DNA from: CAADGU01 sp964581605
GTDB lineage: Bacteria > Chloroflexota > Anaerolineae > Promineifilales > Promineifilaceae
Direction: 5' to 3'
DNA: 64,000 nt
NCBI GenBank assembly: GCA_964581605.1
Contig: CAZOPF010000010.1
Location: 1 to 64,000, forward strand
Numbering within the stretch: the stretch's first letter is position 1; the number at the start of each line of letters is the position of its first letter. A model generated the notes under the pieces. It was not told where the DNA came from and searched no databases. It saw nothing but the letters and a program-made list of their open reading frames with translations. The translations under genes were made by a program, and so were the position numbers. Positions 50,460 to 59,606 of this stretch are shown piece after piece.

Positions 50460-52166
50460 CTATTCGCTCTTCATCATGATCGGCATGTAAGAAACGGGCA
50501 CCACAAACGGCTCTTCCTGATCCAGAATAAAGCTGGCTTCAACAGTTCCTGTCTGCGGCTCAGGTGTGGAACTCAAGGCCACGGCTTCAAAGAAATAGAC
50601 GCCATCACCTGGGCTAAACGGGAAAGAGGCGTTGCCACTTGTGCCTGGAAAGGTTTGGAACAATGTCCAGTTACCCAGGCCAAACCTCACCCAAATTTGC
50701 ACCCCAGTAACGGTATAGGCAAACGGGTGTACCATCCAACTGATATTGACAGACGTGGCGGCGGGGTTGGTGACGATATTGGGCGAAATGGGATTCATGT
50801 CGGCAACGGGATGACCAACAATGGTTGTGGACGCCTGTGGCCCACTCCAGGGTTGTACGTTACCGGCATTGTCAGTGGCGCGGGCACGGAGTTCATAGAA
50901 GCCTGCTGGTGCGCCGTTATAGTTGTAGGAAGTTTGGGAAGCAGGGGCACCCGTTACCAGATTTATCCAGGAGCCACCGTTTGACCGGTATTGCACATCA
51001 TAACTGCGGATGCCGGACCCGGGCTGCGAGTCTGAACCACTCCAGGTGATGGTGCCGAATGACTGACTGAATTCGGGCAAGGCATTCATGGTGGCGTTGG
51101 GGGTGATGGCATCAATGGTAGTGCTGGCGGTGGGGCCAATCACACTCCAGTCGGTCACATTACCGGCGTTGTCTCTGGCACGGACACGGAATTCGACGAA
51201 TTGACCATTACTCGCTTCGGCAAATGTGGCGGATGTTTCGGTGACAAAGTTGCGCCAATCGGTCCAGCCACCGCCGTTAATGCGATACTGCACCGAATAG
51301 TTAGCAATGCCACTGGGAGTACAGCCAGACGGCGCCGTATCAAACCCGCTCCAATTAACGGTAAATTGTTGTCGGCTCCAGGCAGGCAGCGCACTTACTG
51401 TAGCGGTTGGCGCCAGGTTGTCACACTGCTGGTTATAGGTCACAGTCAGGTAAGGGAAGCAGCCATAGGGGCCGTTACATCCCAGGTTCACAACCTGTTC
51501 TTTGGAGTAAAAGATGCGGCTAAAATTGACGTTGGCCCGTTCGTCGCCGGTAAAGACGGCGCCCCAGTTGGTGTTGGTGCGCCAGAAGTTGATGACCTGC
51601 GTGGCATTGAGCGTCTTCCAACCATTAGAAATGTCCAGGCAGCCAACGCCAATTTCAGAGCCGCTCAATCCGGCCGCGTTGGCCCAGGTGAGTACGTTTT
51701 CGTTCCAACTGGCAGTGGGGAAGTCTGCGCGGAAGCAAAGGTTGTCGCTGTTGTTATTGGCCTGTAACTGAAAGATGCTAAAGGTGGCGCTGCTAACATT
51801 GGCATTAGCCGGGATGGCGGCCAGATTAAATTGCAAAAACATGCGCATAGCATTTTGGCCGCTGTTGCTATTGAAGCCCAGCCCTAAGGTGGTAGAACCG
51901 CCATAATTGGTATTGGGCAGGCCGGAAGCAATGAAGGTATCCTGGGCGATGGGGATGGTGATGGTTTCGTAAACGGTGTTACCTACTTCTTCGCGGTTGA
52001 TGATGTACACGCCGGGAAAATCGGGGTGTTCCATGGGGAATGTGGCGGGTGGCGGATCGTCATCCTGGGCAACGGCCGTGCCCACGACAATAGCACCCAG
52101 AATCAAAAATAAAACCAGCAGCAACCAGACTGGTTTGGGCAAGGTGTACTCATTACTTTTTTTCAT
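50460..52166 (-). CDS. Secreted DNRLRE/CBM96-type and Ig-like repeat protein
   Basis: Starting at MKKSNEYTLPKP (GAGGAAGG upstream), 568 residues with a signal peptide ending GTAVAQ. A DNRLRE/CBM96-type domain follows (TITIPIAQDTFIASGLPNTN, NAMRMFLQFNLAAIP, AVFTGDERANVNFSRIFYS), then at least two fibronectin/Ig-like repeats (YSVQYRINGGGWTDWRNF and YDVQYRSNGGSWINLV) and a final beta domain. The C-terminus SYMPIMMKSE has the tail pattern seen in other secreted proteins here. Probably a surface or matrix protein binding polysaccharide. It contains only one ACGGCCGT in 1.7 kb. Confidence 0.8.
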   Translation of the reverse strand: MKKSNEYTLPKPVWLLLVLFLILGAIVVGTAVAQDDDPPPATFPMEHPDFPGVYIINREEVGNTVYETITIPIAQDTFIASGLPNTNYGGSTTLGLGFNSNSGQNAMRMFLQFNLAAIPANANVSSATFSIFQLQANNNSDNLCFRADFPTASWNENVLTWANAAGLSGSEIGVGCLDISNGWKTLNATQVINFWRTNTNWGAVFTGDERANVNFSRIFYSKEQVVNLGCNGPYGCFPYLTVTYNQQCDNLAPTATVSALPAWSRQQFTVNWSGFDTAPSGCTPSGIANYSVQYRINGGGWTDWRNFVTETSATFAEASNGQFVEFRVRARDNAGNVTDWSVIGPTASTTIDAITPNATMNALPEFSQSFGTITWSGSDSQPGSGIRSYDVQYRSNGGSWINLVTGAPASQTSYNYNGAPAGFYELRARATDNAGNVQPWSGPQASTTIVGHPVADMNPISPNIVTNPAATSVNISWMVHPFAYTVTGVQIWVRFGLGNWTLFQTFPGTSGNASFPFSPGDGVYFFEAVALSSTPEPQTGTVEASFILDQEEPFVVPVSYMPIMMKSE

Positions 52167-52294
52167 TTCCTTCCTCTTTTTACTAAAGTTTGTAAAGTTT
52201 TCGATAATGGAGAGATTTGGTGTGTGCCTGTCATAATGCGCAATTGGCATTAACTGGCAACAGGATTTTAACCTATTTCGGTTGTTTCCCAAAA

Positions 52295-53176
52295 TTATGG
52301 CGATGCTTCCCACCCAGGAGGGCCGAGGTACGGCCGTAAATCTTCATCCTGCAATACGCGCCGTACACTTTCCGCCAGTGTGAGTTCTCCTTTGAGAACG
52401 GCATCTTGATAGCGCGTGGCCCAGCGGTAAATGAGGCCGCGTGATTTGCGATGCTCCACCAGCATGATTTGGGCGAGTGGGCCGCCATATTCCAAAAAGC
52501 CAGAGGTTACATAGTCGCGGATGGTTTGCTGCCAGTCATAATCCAGCCGCACAATTTCTGTTTGCCAGCCGTGTGTGGCCGTCCAGGTGAAACGGCCGTA
52601 ACTCAACCGTTTGTCCTCATCAAAAGGCGCCCCCACCGAGCCGATATTCACCACCAGCGTGTCCCCAATTTGCCGCCGCAGCGGGCGATGGGTGTGGGCG
52701 GTGACAAAAATGGCGGGCGGCGGTGCGATGTGCTTTTCAATGTCGGCGTCGGCCGTTTCTGGGTAGATACCCACCCGGTTATTGTGCATGGAAGCATGAA
52801 CGGCGCGTAGTTCACGGCCGTCGGGCGCACAGAAGCTGTATTGGTCCGGCAGGGCGGCAATATCCGCGATGTGACCATTTAGTTGATCATATGTCCATTG
52901 GGCGTACTGGCGGATTTGTAATGAGGGGGCGCGGGGATCATGGGGAGGAGTGACACATTCCAATACGTAATCTTCATGGTTGCCTTTGAGAATGTGCCAG
53001 CCGTCTTGCTGCGCCCGTGCCTGCACAAATTCCCAACAGGCTAATGAGCATGGCCCCCGGTTGACCACATCCCCATCTACCACCACCACATCCGGCTGCC
53101 ATTTGTCCAGGTCGGCAACGGCCGTTTCCAGCGCCGGTAGATTGCCATGAATATCAGAGATAACGGCTATTTTCAT
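52295..53176 (-). CDS. Calcineurin-like metallophosphoesterase
   Basis: The 293-residue protein opens with ISDIHGNLPALETAV (metal ligands Asp8, His10), then VVDGDVVNRGP, KGNHEDYVL, and TAHTHRP with NIGSVGAPFDED. The last 90 residues form an extra helical region not found in the shorter paralogue at 6492-7238. Likely a phosphodiesterase or protein phosphatase of the YfcE/PrpE-like superfamily; substrate unknown. Confidence 0.87.
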   Translation of the reverse strand: MKIAVISDIHGNLPALETAVADLDKWQPDVVVVDGDVVNRGPCSLACWEFVQARAQQDGWHILKGNHEDYVLECVTPPHDPRAPSLQIRQYAQWTYDQLNGHIADIAALPDQYSFCAPDGRELRAVHASMHNNRVGIYPETADADIEKHIAPPPAIFVTAHTHRPLRRQIGDTLVVNIGSVGAPFDEDKRLSYGRFTWTATHGWQTEIVRLDYDWQQTIRDYVTSGFLEYGGPLAQIMLVEHRKSRGLIYRWATRYQDAVLKGELTLAESVRRVLQDEDLRPYLGPPGWEASP

Positions 53177-53219
53177 ATCAGGTCTAGTCTAGCCCGATAT
53201 GCCCTGCCTGTCACCGAAA

Positions 53220-53261
53220 TTCAATTGCCAATTGATAATTTTCAATTGACAGTTGGCAATT
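53220..53261. repeat. Heptamer array NNCAATT (second copy)
   Basis: Six units: TTCAATT, GCCAATT, GATAATT, TTCAATT, GACAGTT, GGCAATT. It matches the family between ybaB and recR and abuts the stop codon of the small basic gene. Confidence 0.8.
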
Positions 53262-53442
53262 ACCGATCCCGCTTCCCCTGTTTGGGGCGCGATTTGGGTT
53301 TGCGGGCGTGTTTGTTGGCTTTCATCTTTTCATGGTGATGTTCGCGTCGTTCTTCTTTGCGTTCCTGCCGGTGCGCATGTTTAACCCGTCGCTTGTCTTT
53401 CTTTGGCATATCGGTTTTTGCCGAACTGCTTTCCTCAGACAT
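53260..53442 (-). CDS. Small very basic Lys/Arg/His-rich protein (60 aa)
   Basis: From the ATG with AGGAGGT 5 bases upstream, the product is 60 residues beginning MSEESSSAKTD and then almost only Lys, Arg, His, Glu and Gln (KKDKRRVKHAHRQERKEERR, then REHHHEKMKANKHARKPKSR). Such composition suggests binding to nucleic acid, for example as a ribosome- or nucleoid-associated peptide, or metal binding through the histidines. No family recognised. The strong ribosome site and its own intergenic region argue that it is real. Confidence 0.65.
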   Translation of the reverse strand: MSEESSSAKTDMPKKDKRRVKHAHRQERKEERREHHHEKMKANKHARKPKSRPKQGKRDR

Positions 53443-53629
53443 GGTATACCTCCTGACACGGCCGTGTCCTATCCTGCGCCCTATTAGACCATACTCAACA
53501 TAAGGCCACAAGTGAAAAATGGTCTGGGGCGGAGGTGATGTTTGTCATGGGCAAATACGGCCGTTACACAATTCCAAATACACCTGTTGGCCGCTACACT
53601 GAACCATCAGGAGGCAACTGGAGGTTGTG

Positions 53630-53805
53630 ATGAGTAGACGCCAAACCCATCATCCGCAGGTGGCCGTGCGCGTCAGCCGCGCCGAGTATGAGCAGTTCCT
53701 GCATGATAAAACCTACATCCCCGCCTGTTTGCATCTCAATGGCGCTGGTCTGCCTGATTGTCCGGGTAACTGTGTGGTTGGCCTTGTTTGTGTCATGTTT
53801 ATCTA
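53630..53805 (+). CDS. N-terminal fragment of unknown protein, cut by gap
   Basis: GGAGG lies 5 bases before an ATG (and 2 before a GTG), starting a frame MSRRQTHHPQVAVRVSRAEYEQFLHD. After about residue 30 the frame becomes Cys-rich while a neighbouring frame encodes a hydrophobic stretch (SMALVCLIVRVTVWLALFV), so a frameshift is possible. The rest is in the assembly gap. No family recognised. Confidence 0.4.
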
Positions 53806-53905
53806 NNNNNNNNNNNNNNNNNNNNNNNNNNNNNNNNNNNNNNNNNNNNNNNNNNNNNNNNNNNNNNNNNNNNNNNNNNNNNNNNNNNNNNNNNNNNNNN
53901 NNNNN
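53806..53905. other. Assembly gap (100 N)
   Basis: Placeholder of 100 N. It removes the 3' end of the preceding plus-strand frame and the C-terminus of the following minus-strand protein. Confidence 0.98.
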
Positions 53906-56052
53906 GGGGGTAATGATTCCACCAGTTGCCACCATTCCAACAGGTCTAAAAGTGCCTGTGGTGGATTGGTGGGGGCAGCATCTCCGGCCTGGTCTAAATC
54001 GCTCAGGCCATGGCAGGAAGTACACACCCGCACTTCGCCGGGAGCAAAGGTGAGCCAGTAGCGTTCCCGCACCACGCTATTGCCGTCGGCGTCCGTCAAT
54101 TGCCAGGTGAGGGCGCGGCCAGCGGGCACAAAAGCAGCCATGGAGCCATCTGTCCCCAACGTAACACTGCCGGTGGGGCCGGTGCTGGGTGGGTTGTAGC
54201 CGCTGCCACCGGGTTGCGCCAGCAGGCGACGGCCGTCATTAAACTCCGCATACCCGCGAATCTGCAACCCCCGGAAAAATTGCAAATAGCTCACATCATA
54301 AATATGGCCCGGTTCGCCAATCGTCTGGACGCCGCCGGGCACACGCAGATTGAAGGGTTGCTGTCTGTCCAGATCATCCCGCGTGGTCACATTGCGGCTG
54401 ACCACCAGCGCCAGATTCTGCGCTGCCAAAAATGCCTGTATTTCCGCCAGCGACACGCCCGCCTGGTCAAACATTTGCTGTTCTGGCGCGGGCAGGGTGA
54501 ATACGGGCGGCGTGGGGCGGGTGCGCGGCCGTACCTCCACCGGATTCAGTTCCCACAACACGCCGTTAAACGTGACCATGTAGTCTGGGTCCCAAAAGCT
54601 GATTTGTTTGCTAATGCCGTTGGTGAGCGGTGTGCTGGCCGTCCATTGCCCTCCGCCGGTCGGTGTGAGCAGTTTCAGCCGGAATTCATAGCTGGAATTG
54701 ACGCCGCTGCCCGTTTCGTCGCCGCTGTCGTTGGTGTGAATAGCTAATAATGTGCCGTCGGAGAGAGGGAGGGGTTCGCGGTAACGGCCGTCGCCATGAT
54801 CCACATCCGTTGCATACTCCACCACCACCTGGTCTGCATTTAGCCCGGCCGTTTCCAGACGCAGGATGTTCCCGGCGGCATGGGTATAAAACTCCGGCGC
54901 ATCCACGCCAAAAAACGTGCCCGGATTGAGCGGGTCTTCTTTGATCTGGAACATATTTGTAATCTCATTTTCGTTCGTGCGCGGGTACTGGCCGTAATAC
55001 TCCACCACGTTGGGATCACCATAAATGGCGTTGGGAATATAGCCATGTAATTCGTGCCGCCCCAGGTGCAGCAAAATCTCGCCATCCGTGCCATCCTGGT
55101 TGATCGTCCAGGGAAAGAAATGGTTGATGGTGTGACCGACGATGTTCGTGCCTGGCACCGCTTCACGCGGTTCCGGGAAAACTTCGGCCCGGCTGTTCAG
55201 GATGGTAGCATTGGCTGCTTCGCTGCTGTAGTTGAACGAGCCATAAGGCGGATTTTGCGGGTCGGCACGGTCGGCGTCCGCCTGCTGGTCTTGTTGCAAA
55301 TGATCCCACTGGGTGAAGAGGATACGGCCGTCACTATCAATCGTCGGCGTAAAATCCCCGGATGGCGCATGGTTCAGCAACTTGAGATCGCCTGTTACCG
55401 GATTCAAACTCCACAATCCCGTGTTTGTTGGCGCCGATTCGTACTCATCCAACTGTGGGTACAGGTGCATCTGCCCGTTACGTGGCCGATCAGAGGTAAA
55501 AATGATGCGGTCATCCGTGCCGTAAATCGGGCTGATGTTGTTGAAATTCTCTGGCTGGTTGGGCACTTTGGTGATGACCGGCGTGTCGTTCAATCCCAGC
55601 CCAGTAATTTCGTATAGTTGCCAGTAATAGGTTTCCCATTGGTATTGGTTCTCCGGCGCGCCAATGACCATGCTGAAAATCGCCTTGTTGCCATCCCAAT
55701 GCACAGAGGGGTCGCGCACGGCAATGGCGTTGTCATCCTGAAAACCGGTGACGCCATACCCGGCTGCGGCCGTCAAATTCTTCAATGTGCCATCGGGATA
55801 GCGAATCCACAAATCACCGCCCCGCCCGGCTGATTGCATGGCCGGGTCATGGTTGCCAAAGGTTGAGCCGATGGTGGTGAAGTCGCCGGCAATGGGCAGC
55901 TGGGTAACAAAAAGGATGGGATAGGGGGTGGTGGGCTGGCCGACGGCACGGCTGGCATGGGGCGGACGAGCCACCAAAACGCTAATCAAAATCAAGCCAG
56001 GTAAGATAATGCCGAAACGAACTATCAATCCGAACGTATTTCGTGGGGACAT
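53906..56052 (-). CDS. Secreted propeller protein with CxxCH haem motif, hydrazine-synthase-alpha middle-domain-like (3' end lost in gap)
   Basis: Starting at MSPRNTFGLIVRFGIILP (AGGAGCAGAG upstream), about 715 residues are present. A signal peptide/anchor is followed by PD40/TolB-like blades (IIFTSDRPRNGQMHLYPQLD, RILFTQWDHLQQD) in the arrangement found in HZS-alpha-middle-domain proteins, with HTINHFFPWTINQDGTDGE and LLHLGRHELHGY. Near the end VCTSCHG is a c-type haem motif (CxxCH). These proteins are widespread and are not by themselves evidence of anammox. Probably periplasmic or surface redox or binding protein. Confidence 0.8.
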
Positions 56053-56210
56053 ACTCTGCTCCTGTAATACCGTAGGGCGATTTGGAAAATCGCCCACAAC
56101 ATTTTGCTTCGTCGAATGCTTATAGCGGATGGGCCGACCACCTGTCAATACGTCCCAGGGGACAGTGGTACTAATGGGCACATTTGTCCAGCGTACCCAC
56201 CTGGTTAAGG

Positions 56211-56219
56211 TGTTATAAT
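56211..56219 (+). promoter_or_regulatory. Extended -10 promoter of the AAA-kinase gene
   Basis: TGTTATAAT is an extended -10 box 10 bases before the ATG, without a ribosome binding site between, again suggesting a nearly leaderless transcript. Confidence 0.45.
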
Positions 56220-56229
56220 TTTGCCTGTT

Positions 56230-58203
56230 ATGAGTCATAGCCATCATCATCACGACAACCCCTTTTTTAACCGGCAGCGCATCGGGGACCCGGCTTATTT
56301 CTACGGCCGTGCCCAATCCATCGAAAACCTCTACAGCGCCATCGCCACCCGCCAGAGCCGCTCCCTCGTCGGCGAACGCAAAATTGGCAAAAGCTCTCTG
56401 CTTACCTTCATCTCCTGCCCCGGCACATTACGCCAACACGGGTTTGACCCCACCCGGTTTGTCTTCATCTACATGGATTTAGAAGGCATGGCTAACATCG
56501 GCTACGATGAATTCTGGCCGGAACTATTGGACCAACTGGCGCTGGCCTTGCCAGAAGATCAGTCTGAATTGCGGGAGCAGGCGGAGAGCCTTTCCTTGCA
56601 GGCCGATACGCGCTTCATGCAGGTGCGCCGCCTGCTGCGCCGCGTGGAGCGGGCCGGGCTGCGGGTGGTGTTGATGCTGGATGAATTTGAAAGCCTGGCC
56701 ACCAATGCTGCTTTTGATGCCAGCTTTTACGGCGAACTGCGTAGTCTGGCCGGTGAATTGGGCGTGACCTATATCACCACTTCCAAACAGGGTTTGTACG
56801 ACCTGACGTATCAGTACGCCGACACCCTCTCCTCGCCCTTTTTCAACATCTTCTCCGAGGAACGGCTGAATCTGCTGCCGCGTGAAGAGGCAGTAGAACT
56901 GTTAACCGGGTTGTCTGGTAAGGGTCACGGCCGTGCCTTTACCCAGAAAGAGATTGAGTTTTGCCTGGACCACGCCGGCCGTCACCCCTTTTTCTTGCAG
57001 GTGATTGGCTCGCACCTCTTTGCCGCGCGCGCTGAACCGATTTCTGATGCTGAAGTGGAGTCGCTGGTGCTGCGCCGTTTTCTGGCGGAGGCGGAAGACC
57101 ATTACCGCTACCTGTGGCGGCAGTTGAACGAAATGGAGCAGGCCAGCCTGCGCCACCTGCACTCGGCCGATGCCGAAACACGCCGCACCCTGCACCAAAA
57201 GGCGCTCATTGAACTGACGGATGAGGGGCGGGTACGGCCGTTCAGCCGTTCATTTGCCGAATTTGTGCAGCGGGCGGAGGTGGCGCAACGGCCGTCCACC
57301 AACCCGCGCACAACGACCAGCACCACCGACCTGACCGGGGCCACATTGGGCAGCTACCGCGTCCTGTCCACATTGGGGCGGGGCGGCATGGCCGTCGTTT
57401 ACAAAGGGTACCAGCCCTCGCTGGATCGCTACGTCGCCATTAAGGTGATGTCCCGTTCTCTGGGCGGCGAAGAATCCTTCATCGAACGCTTCCAACGCGA
57501 AGCCGCCAGCGTAGCCCAACTGCGCCACCAAAACATTGTGCAAATGGTGGATTTTGGCGTGCAGGATGACATCTCCTACATGGTCATGGAGTACATTCAG
57601 GGGGAGTCGCTGAAAGACTGGCTGCGCCAGTTGCGTGAGGTGAACCATCGGCTGCCGCTGGCAGACGCGGTGAAAGTGGTGCGCGACATTGCCGCTGCCC
57701 TCGATTATGCCCACGCACACGGCATTGTGCATCGAGATGTAAAACCGGCCAACATCATGCTGCGGCAGGAGGAGCGGCTGGCGCAGTTGACGGGCAATGC
57801 GGAGTACACGGCCGTGCTCACCGACTTTGGCGTGGCCCGCATGTTGGAAGGGGCGCAGCTCACCGGCACGGGGGCCACCATTGGCACACCCGATTATATG
57901 TCGCCGGAACAGGCACACGGCCGTCCGGCCCAGGCCGCCAGCGATATTTACGCGTTGGGTATTGTCCTGTTTGAAATGTTGACGGGGGAACTGCCGTTTA
58001 CGGCCGATACCCCTGTCGCTCTCCTGCTGCAACACATGCAGGCCACACCGCCCCCCCTCACCGCCAAAGCCCCCCACATTCCGCCCGACCTGGAACTCGT
58101 CCTCATGCAAGCTCTGGCCAAAGAGCCCGAAAATCGCTACGCCACGGCCGGCCAATTCGCCGCTGCTCTGCAACGTGCTGCCCGCATTGGGAATGGGCAA
58201 TAA
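56230..58203 (+). CDS. ORC/AAA-type ATPase fused to Ser/Thr protein kinase
   Basis: A 657-residue cytoplasmic fusion. The N-terminus is His-rich (HSHHHHD). An AAA/ORC-like NTPase follows: YFYGRAQSIENLYSAI, P-loop GERKIGKSS (48-56), Walker B VVLMLDEFE and a winged-helix-like end. From about 370 a Hanks-type kinase has LGRGGMAVVYKG, AIKVM, HRDVKPANIM, DFGVARM and GTPDYMSPEQ, all catalytic residues intact. No membrane helix or PASTA domain. The ATPase half resembles the C-terminal part of the protein at 59607, suggesting related sensing. It may be the kinase that feeds the FHA domain at 16526-18787, which is inference. Confidence 0.92.
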   Translation: MSHSHHHHDNPFFNRQRIGDPAYFYGRAQSIENLYSAIATRQSRSLVGERKIGKSSLLTFISCPGTLRQHGFDPTRFVFIYMDLEGMANIGYDEFWPELLDQLALALPEDQSELREQAESLSLQADTRFMQVRRLLRRVERAGLRVVLMLDEFESLATNAAFDASFYGELRSLAGELGVTYITTSKQGLYDLTYQYADTLSSPFFNIFSEERLNLLPREEAVELLTGLSGKGHGRAFTQKEIEFCLDHAGRHPFFLQVIGSHLFAARAEPISDAEVESLVLRRFLAEAEDHYRYLWRQLNEMEQASLRHLHSADAETRRTLHQKALIELTDEGRVRPFSRSFAEFVQRAEVAQRPSTNPRTTTSTTDLTGATLGSYRVLSTLGRGGMAVVYKGYQPSLDRYVAIKVMSRSLGGEESFIERFQREAASVAQLRHQNIVQMVDFGVQDDISYMVMEYIQGESLKDWLRQLREVNHRLPLADAVKVVRDIAAALDYAHAHGIVHRDVKPANIMLRQEERLAQLTGNAEYTAVLTDFGVARMLEGAQLTGTGATIGTPDYMSPEQAHGRPAQAASDIYALGIVLFEMLTGELPFTADTPVALLLQHMQATPPPLTAKAPHIPPDLELVLMQALAKEPENRYATAGQFAAALQRAARIGNGQ

Positions 58204-58206
58204 ACC

Positions 58207-58565
58207 ATGTCTAAAGTGAAGCTACCCAATGCCGAGATGGCTTTCATTGATATGCGTAAGTTGCGCGATTATGCTCTTGATCCAGACCATCGTGTGGGCA
58301 AGCACAAAGCCAGACTGTTTGTGGCGCTTTTAGTATGGGCAAGGATGATGCAGACGCATTGAGGGAGACTCTTCTTCAAGCAGTGCAAACAAATGATGCT
58401 ATTATTGGTACACAGGATGAACATGGACAGCGGTACAGTGTAGATTTCAAGCTTATCTGGCACGGCCGTGAAGCATTAGTACGCAGCGCATGGAATATAC
58501 GGCCGTATGAGGACTTTCCGCGGTTAATATCTTGTTATCCTCTTGAGGAGGTGCTTGATGAGTAA
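58207..58565 (+). pseudogene. DUF6883-family gene with frameshift
   Basis: The first frame encodes MSKVKLPNAEMAFIDMRKLR and DPDHRVGKHKARLFVALL, then a single-base shift near 58330-58336 moves the rest (MGKDDADALRETLLQAVQTN, then GQRYSVDFKLIWHG and RSAWNIRPYEDFPRLISCY) into another frame. Joined, the two parts make a full-length DUF6883 protein of about 119 residues. It may be a recent mutation or a base error in the assembly. DUF6883 genes are often followed by DUF4926 genes, as here. Confidence 0.75.
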
Positions 58566-58824
58566 CAAAAAGATACATGACAAAATCGAATTGTTGGATG
58601 TAGTGGCCCTGGCAAAGAACTTGCCAGAACATCGTCTATGGCGTGGCGAAATTGGCGCTGTCGTGGAATGTCACCCCGATGATGCGTTTGAGGTGGAGTT
58701 TGTGGCTCAAGACGGATACACGTATGCTCTGGTTACGCTTCATGCGGACGATCTTATCCCGTTGCGCCAGAAACGAGTGCATTCAGACCTGACTTTAGAA
58801 CCACTCTATGACCAGATGAAATAA
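58558..58824 (+). CDS. DUF4926 family protein
   Basis: The 88-residue product contains IELLDVVALAKNLPEHRLWR followed by GEIGAVVECHPDDAFEVEFV and YALVTLHADDLIPL, the DUF4926 pattern, a small SH3-like beta barrel. GAGGAGG lies 7 bases before the ATG, inside the end of the DUF6883 gene, so the two are translated together. Pairs of this type behave like toxin-antitoxin neighbours but no activity is known. Confidence 0.8.
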   Translation: MSNKKIHDKIELLDVVALAKNLPEHRLWRGEIGAVVECHPDDAFEVEFVAQDGYTYALVTLHADDLIPLRQKRVHSDLTLEPLYDQMK

Positions 58825-58864
58825 AATTAGAACCGACACAAATTATTGATGCGAGGTGAATACA

Positions 58865-59179
58865 ATGACCTTTGACGTGATTTTGCAAAAACAGTTGGAT
58901 AATGGTTTTATTGCCCGTCCGGTACTCTGGCCGGATTCAATGGTTCGTGGGGAAACTGAGCAGGAAGCTATAGCACGTGTGCGTGTTTTGATTCGTGATT
59001 TGCTTACCGAGACACAATTGATACAGGTCGAGATAGAAGCACCTCAATCCCAAACAGACAATCCCTGGATTGCCAGGGCTGGTGTGTTCGCCGACGACCC
59101 TAACTGGGATGACTTTATCCAGGCCATGGCTGATTACCGCCGCCAATTAGACGAAGAACAAGCTGTTGAGCTAACATGA
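58865..59179 (+). CDS. HicB-like antitoxin
   Basis: The 104-residue product starts MTFDVILQKQLDNGFIARP and contains RGETEQEAIARVRVLIRDLL, a HicB-like beta-alpha fold with a lysine/glutamate-rich tail. GAGGTG lies 6-7 bases before the ATG, which I prefer over the GTG three codons earlier. Its stop overlaps the PIN gene by ATGA, forming a two-gene toxin-antitoxin unit; it lacks a clear DNA-binding domain. Confidence 0.72.
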   Translation: MTFDVILQKQLDNGFIARPVLWPDSMVRGETEQEAIARVRVLIRDLLTETQLIQVEIEAPQSQTDNPWIARAGVFADDPNWDDFIQAMADYRRQLDEEQAVELT

Positions 59180-59592
59180 AATATGTGCTTGATACTGACC
59201 ACGTAACGTTGCATCAACGTAACCATCCCCTGGTTGTAGCCAGAATTCAAGGATATAGCCCGGATGATCTGGCAATCACAGCAATCACTGTTCAAGAGCA
59301 AATGCGCGGTCGGTTGGTGGAGTTAGGTCGCGCCAGGATAGATCTCACTGTTGCCTATGCCCAATTACAGAATACCGTTCAATACTTCTGCGATTTGACT
59401 ATTCTCTCGTTTGATACGGCTGCTCACCAACAATATGAGCAACTCCGGTCGCAAAAGATTCGCATTGGTACGCTTGATCTGCGGATTGCCGCGATTGCCT
59501 TGAGTCAGGACGCTATACTGGTTACTCGCAATCGGCGTGATTTTGAGCAGATACCGTCGTTAAGGATTGAAGACTGGTCTCAATCCTTCTGA
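59176..59592 (+). CDS. VapC-type PIN-domain ribonuclease toxin
   Basis: PIN domain of 138 residues. The acidic pocket is formed by Asp6/Asp8 in YVLDTDHVTL, Glu in TVQEQMRG and Asp in GTLDLRIAAIAL, followed by LVTRNRRDFEQIPSL, the standard VapC ending. It should cleave RNA when freed from its partner. Located downstream of the HicB-like gene and 14 bases before the membrane ATPase gene, with no ACGGCCGT in the whole TA stretch. Confidence 0.88.
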   Translation: MKYVLDTDHVTLHQRNHPLVVARIQGYSPDDLAITAITVQEQMRGRLVELGRARIDLTVAYAQLQNTVQYFCDLTILSFDTAAHQQYEQLRSQKIRIGTLDLRIAAIALSQDAILVTRNRRDFEQIPSLRIEDWSQSF

Positions 59593-59606
59593 CCTTTGAG
59601 GATACT

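Noticed and set aside
53906..56052. Evidence for anammox from the hydrazine-synthase-like propeller
   Set aside because: Proteins with this middle domain and a CxxCH motif are widespread; no other anammox gene is seen.
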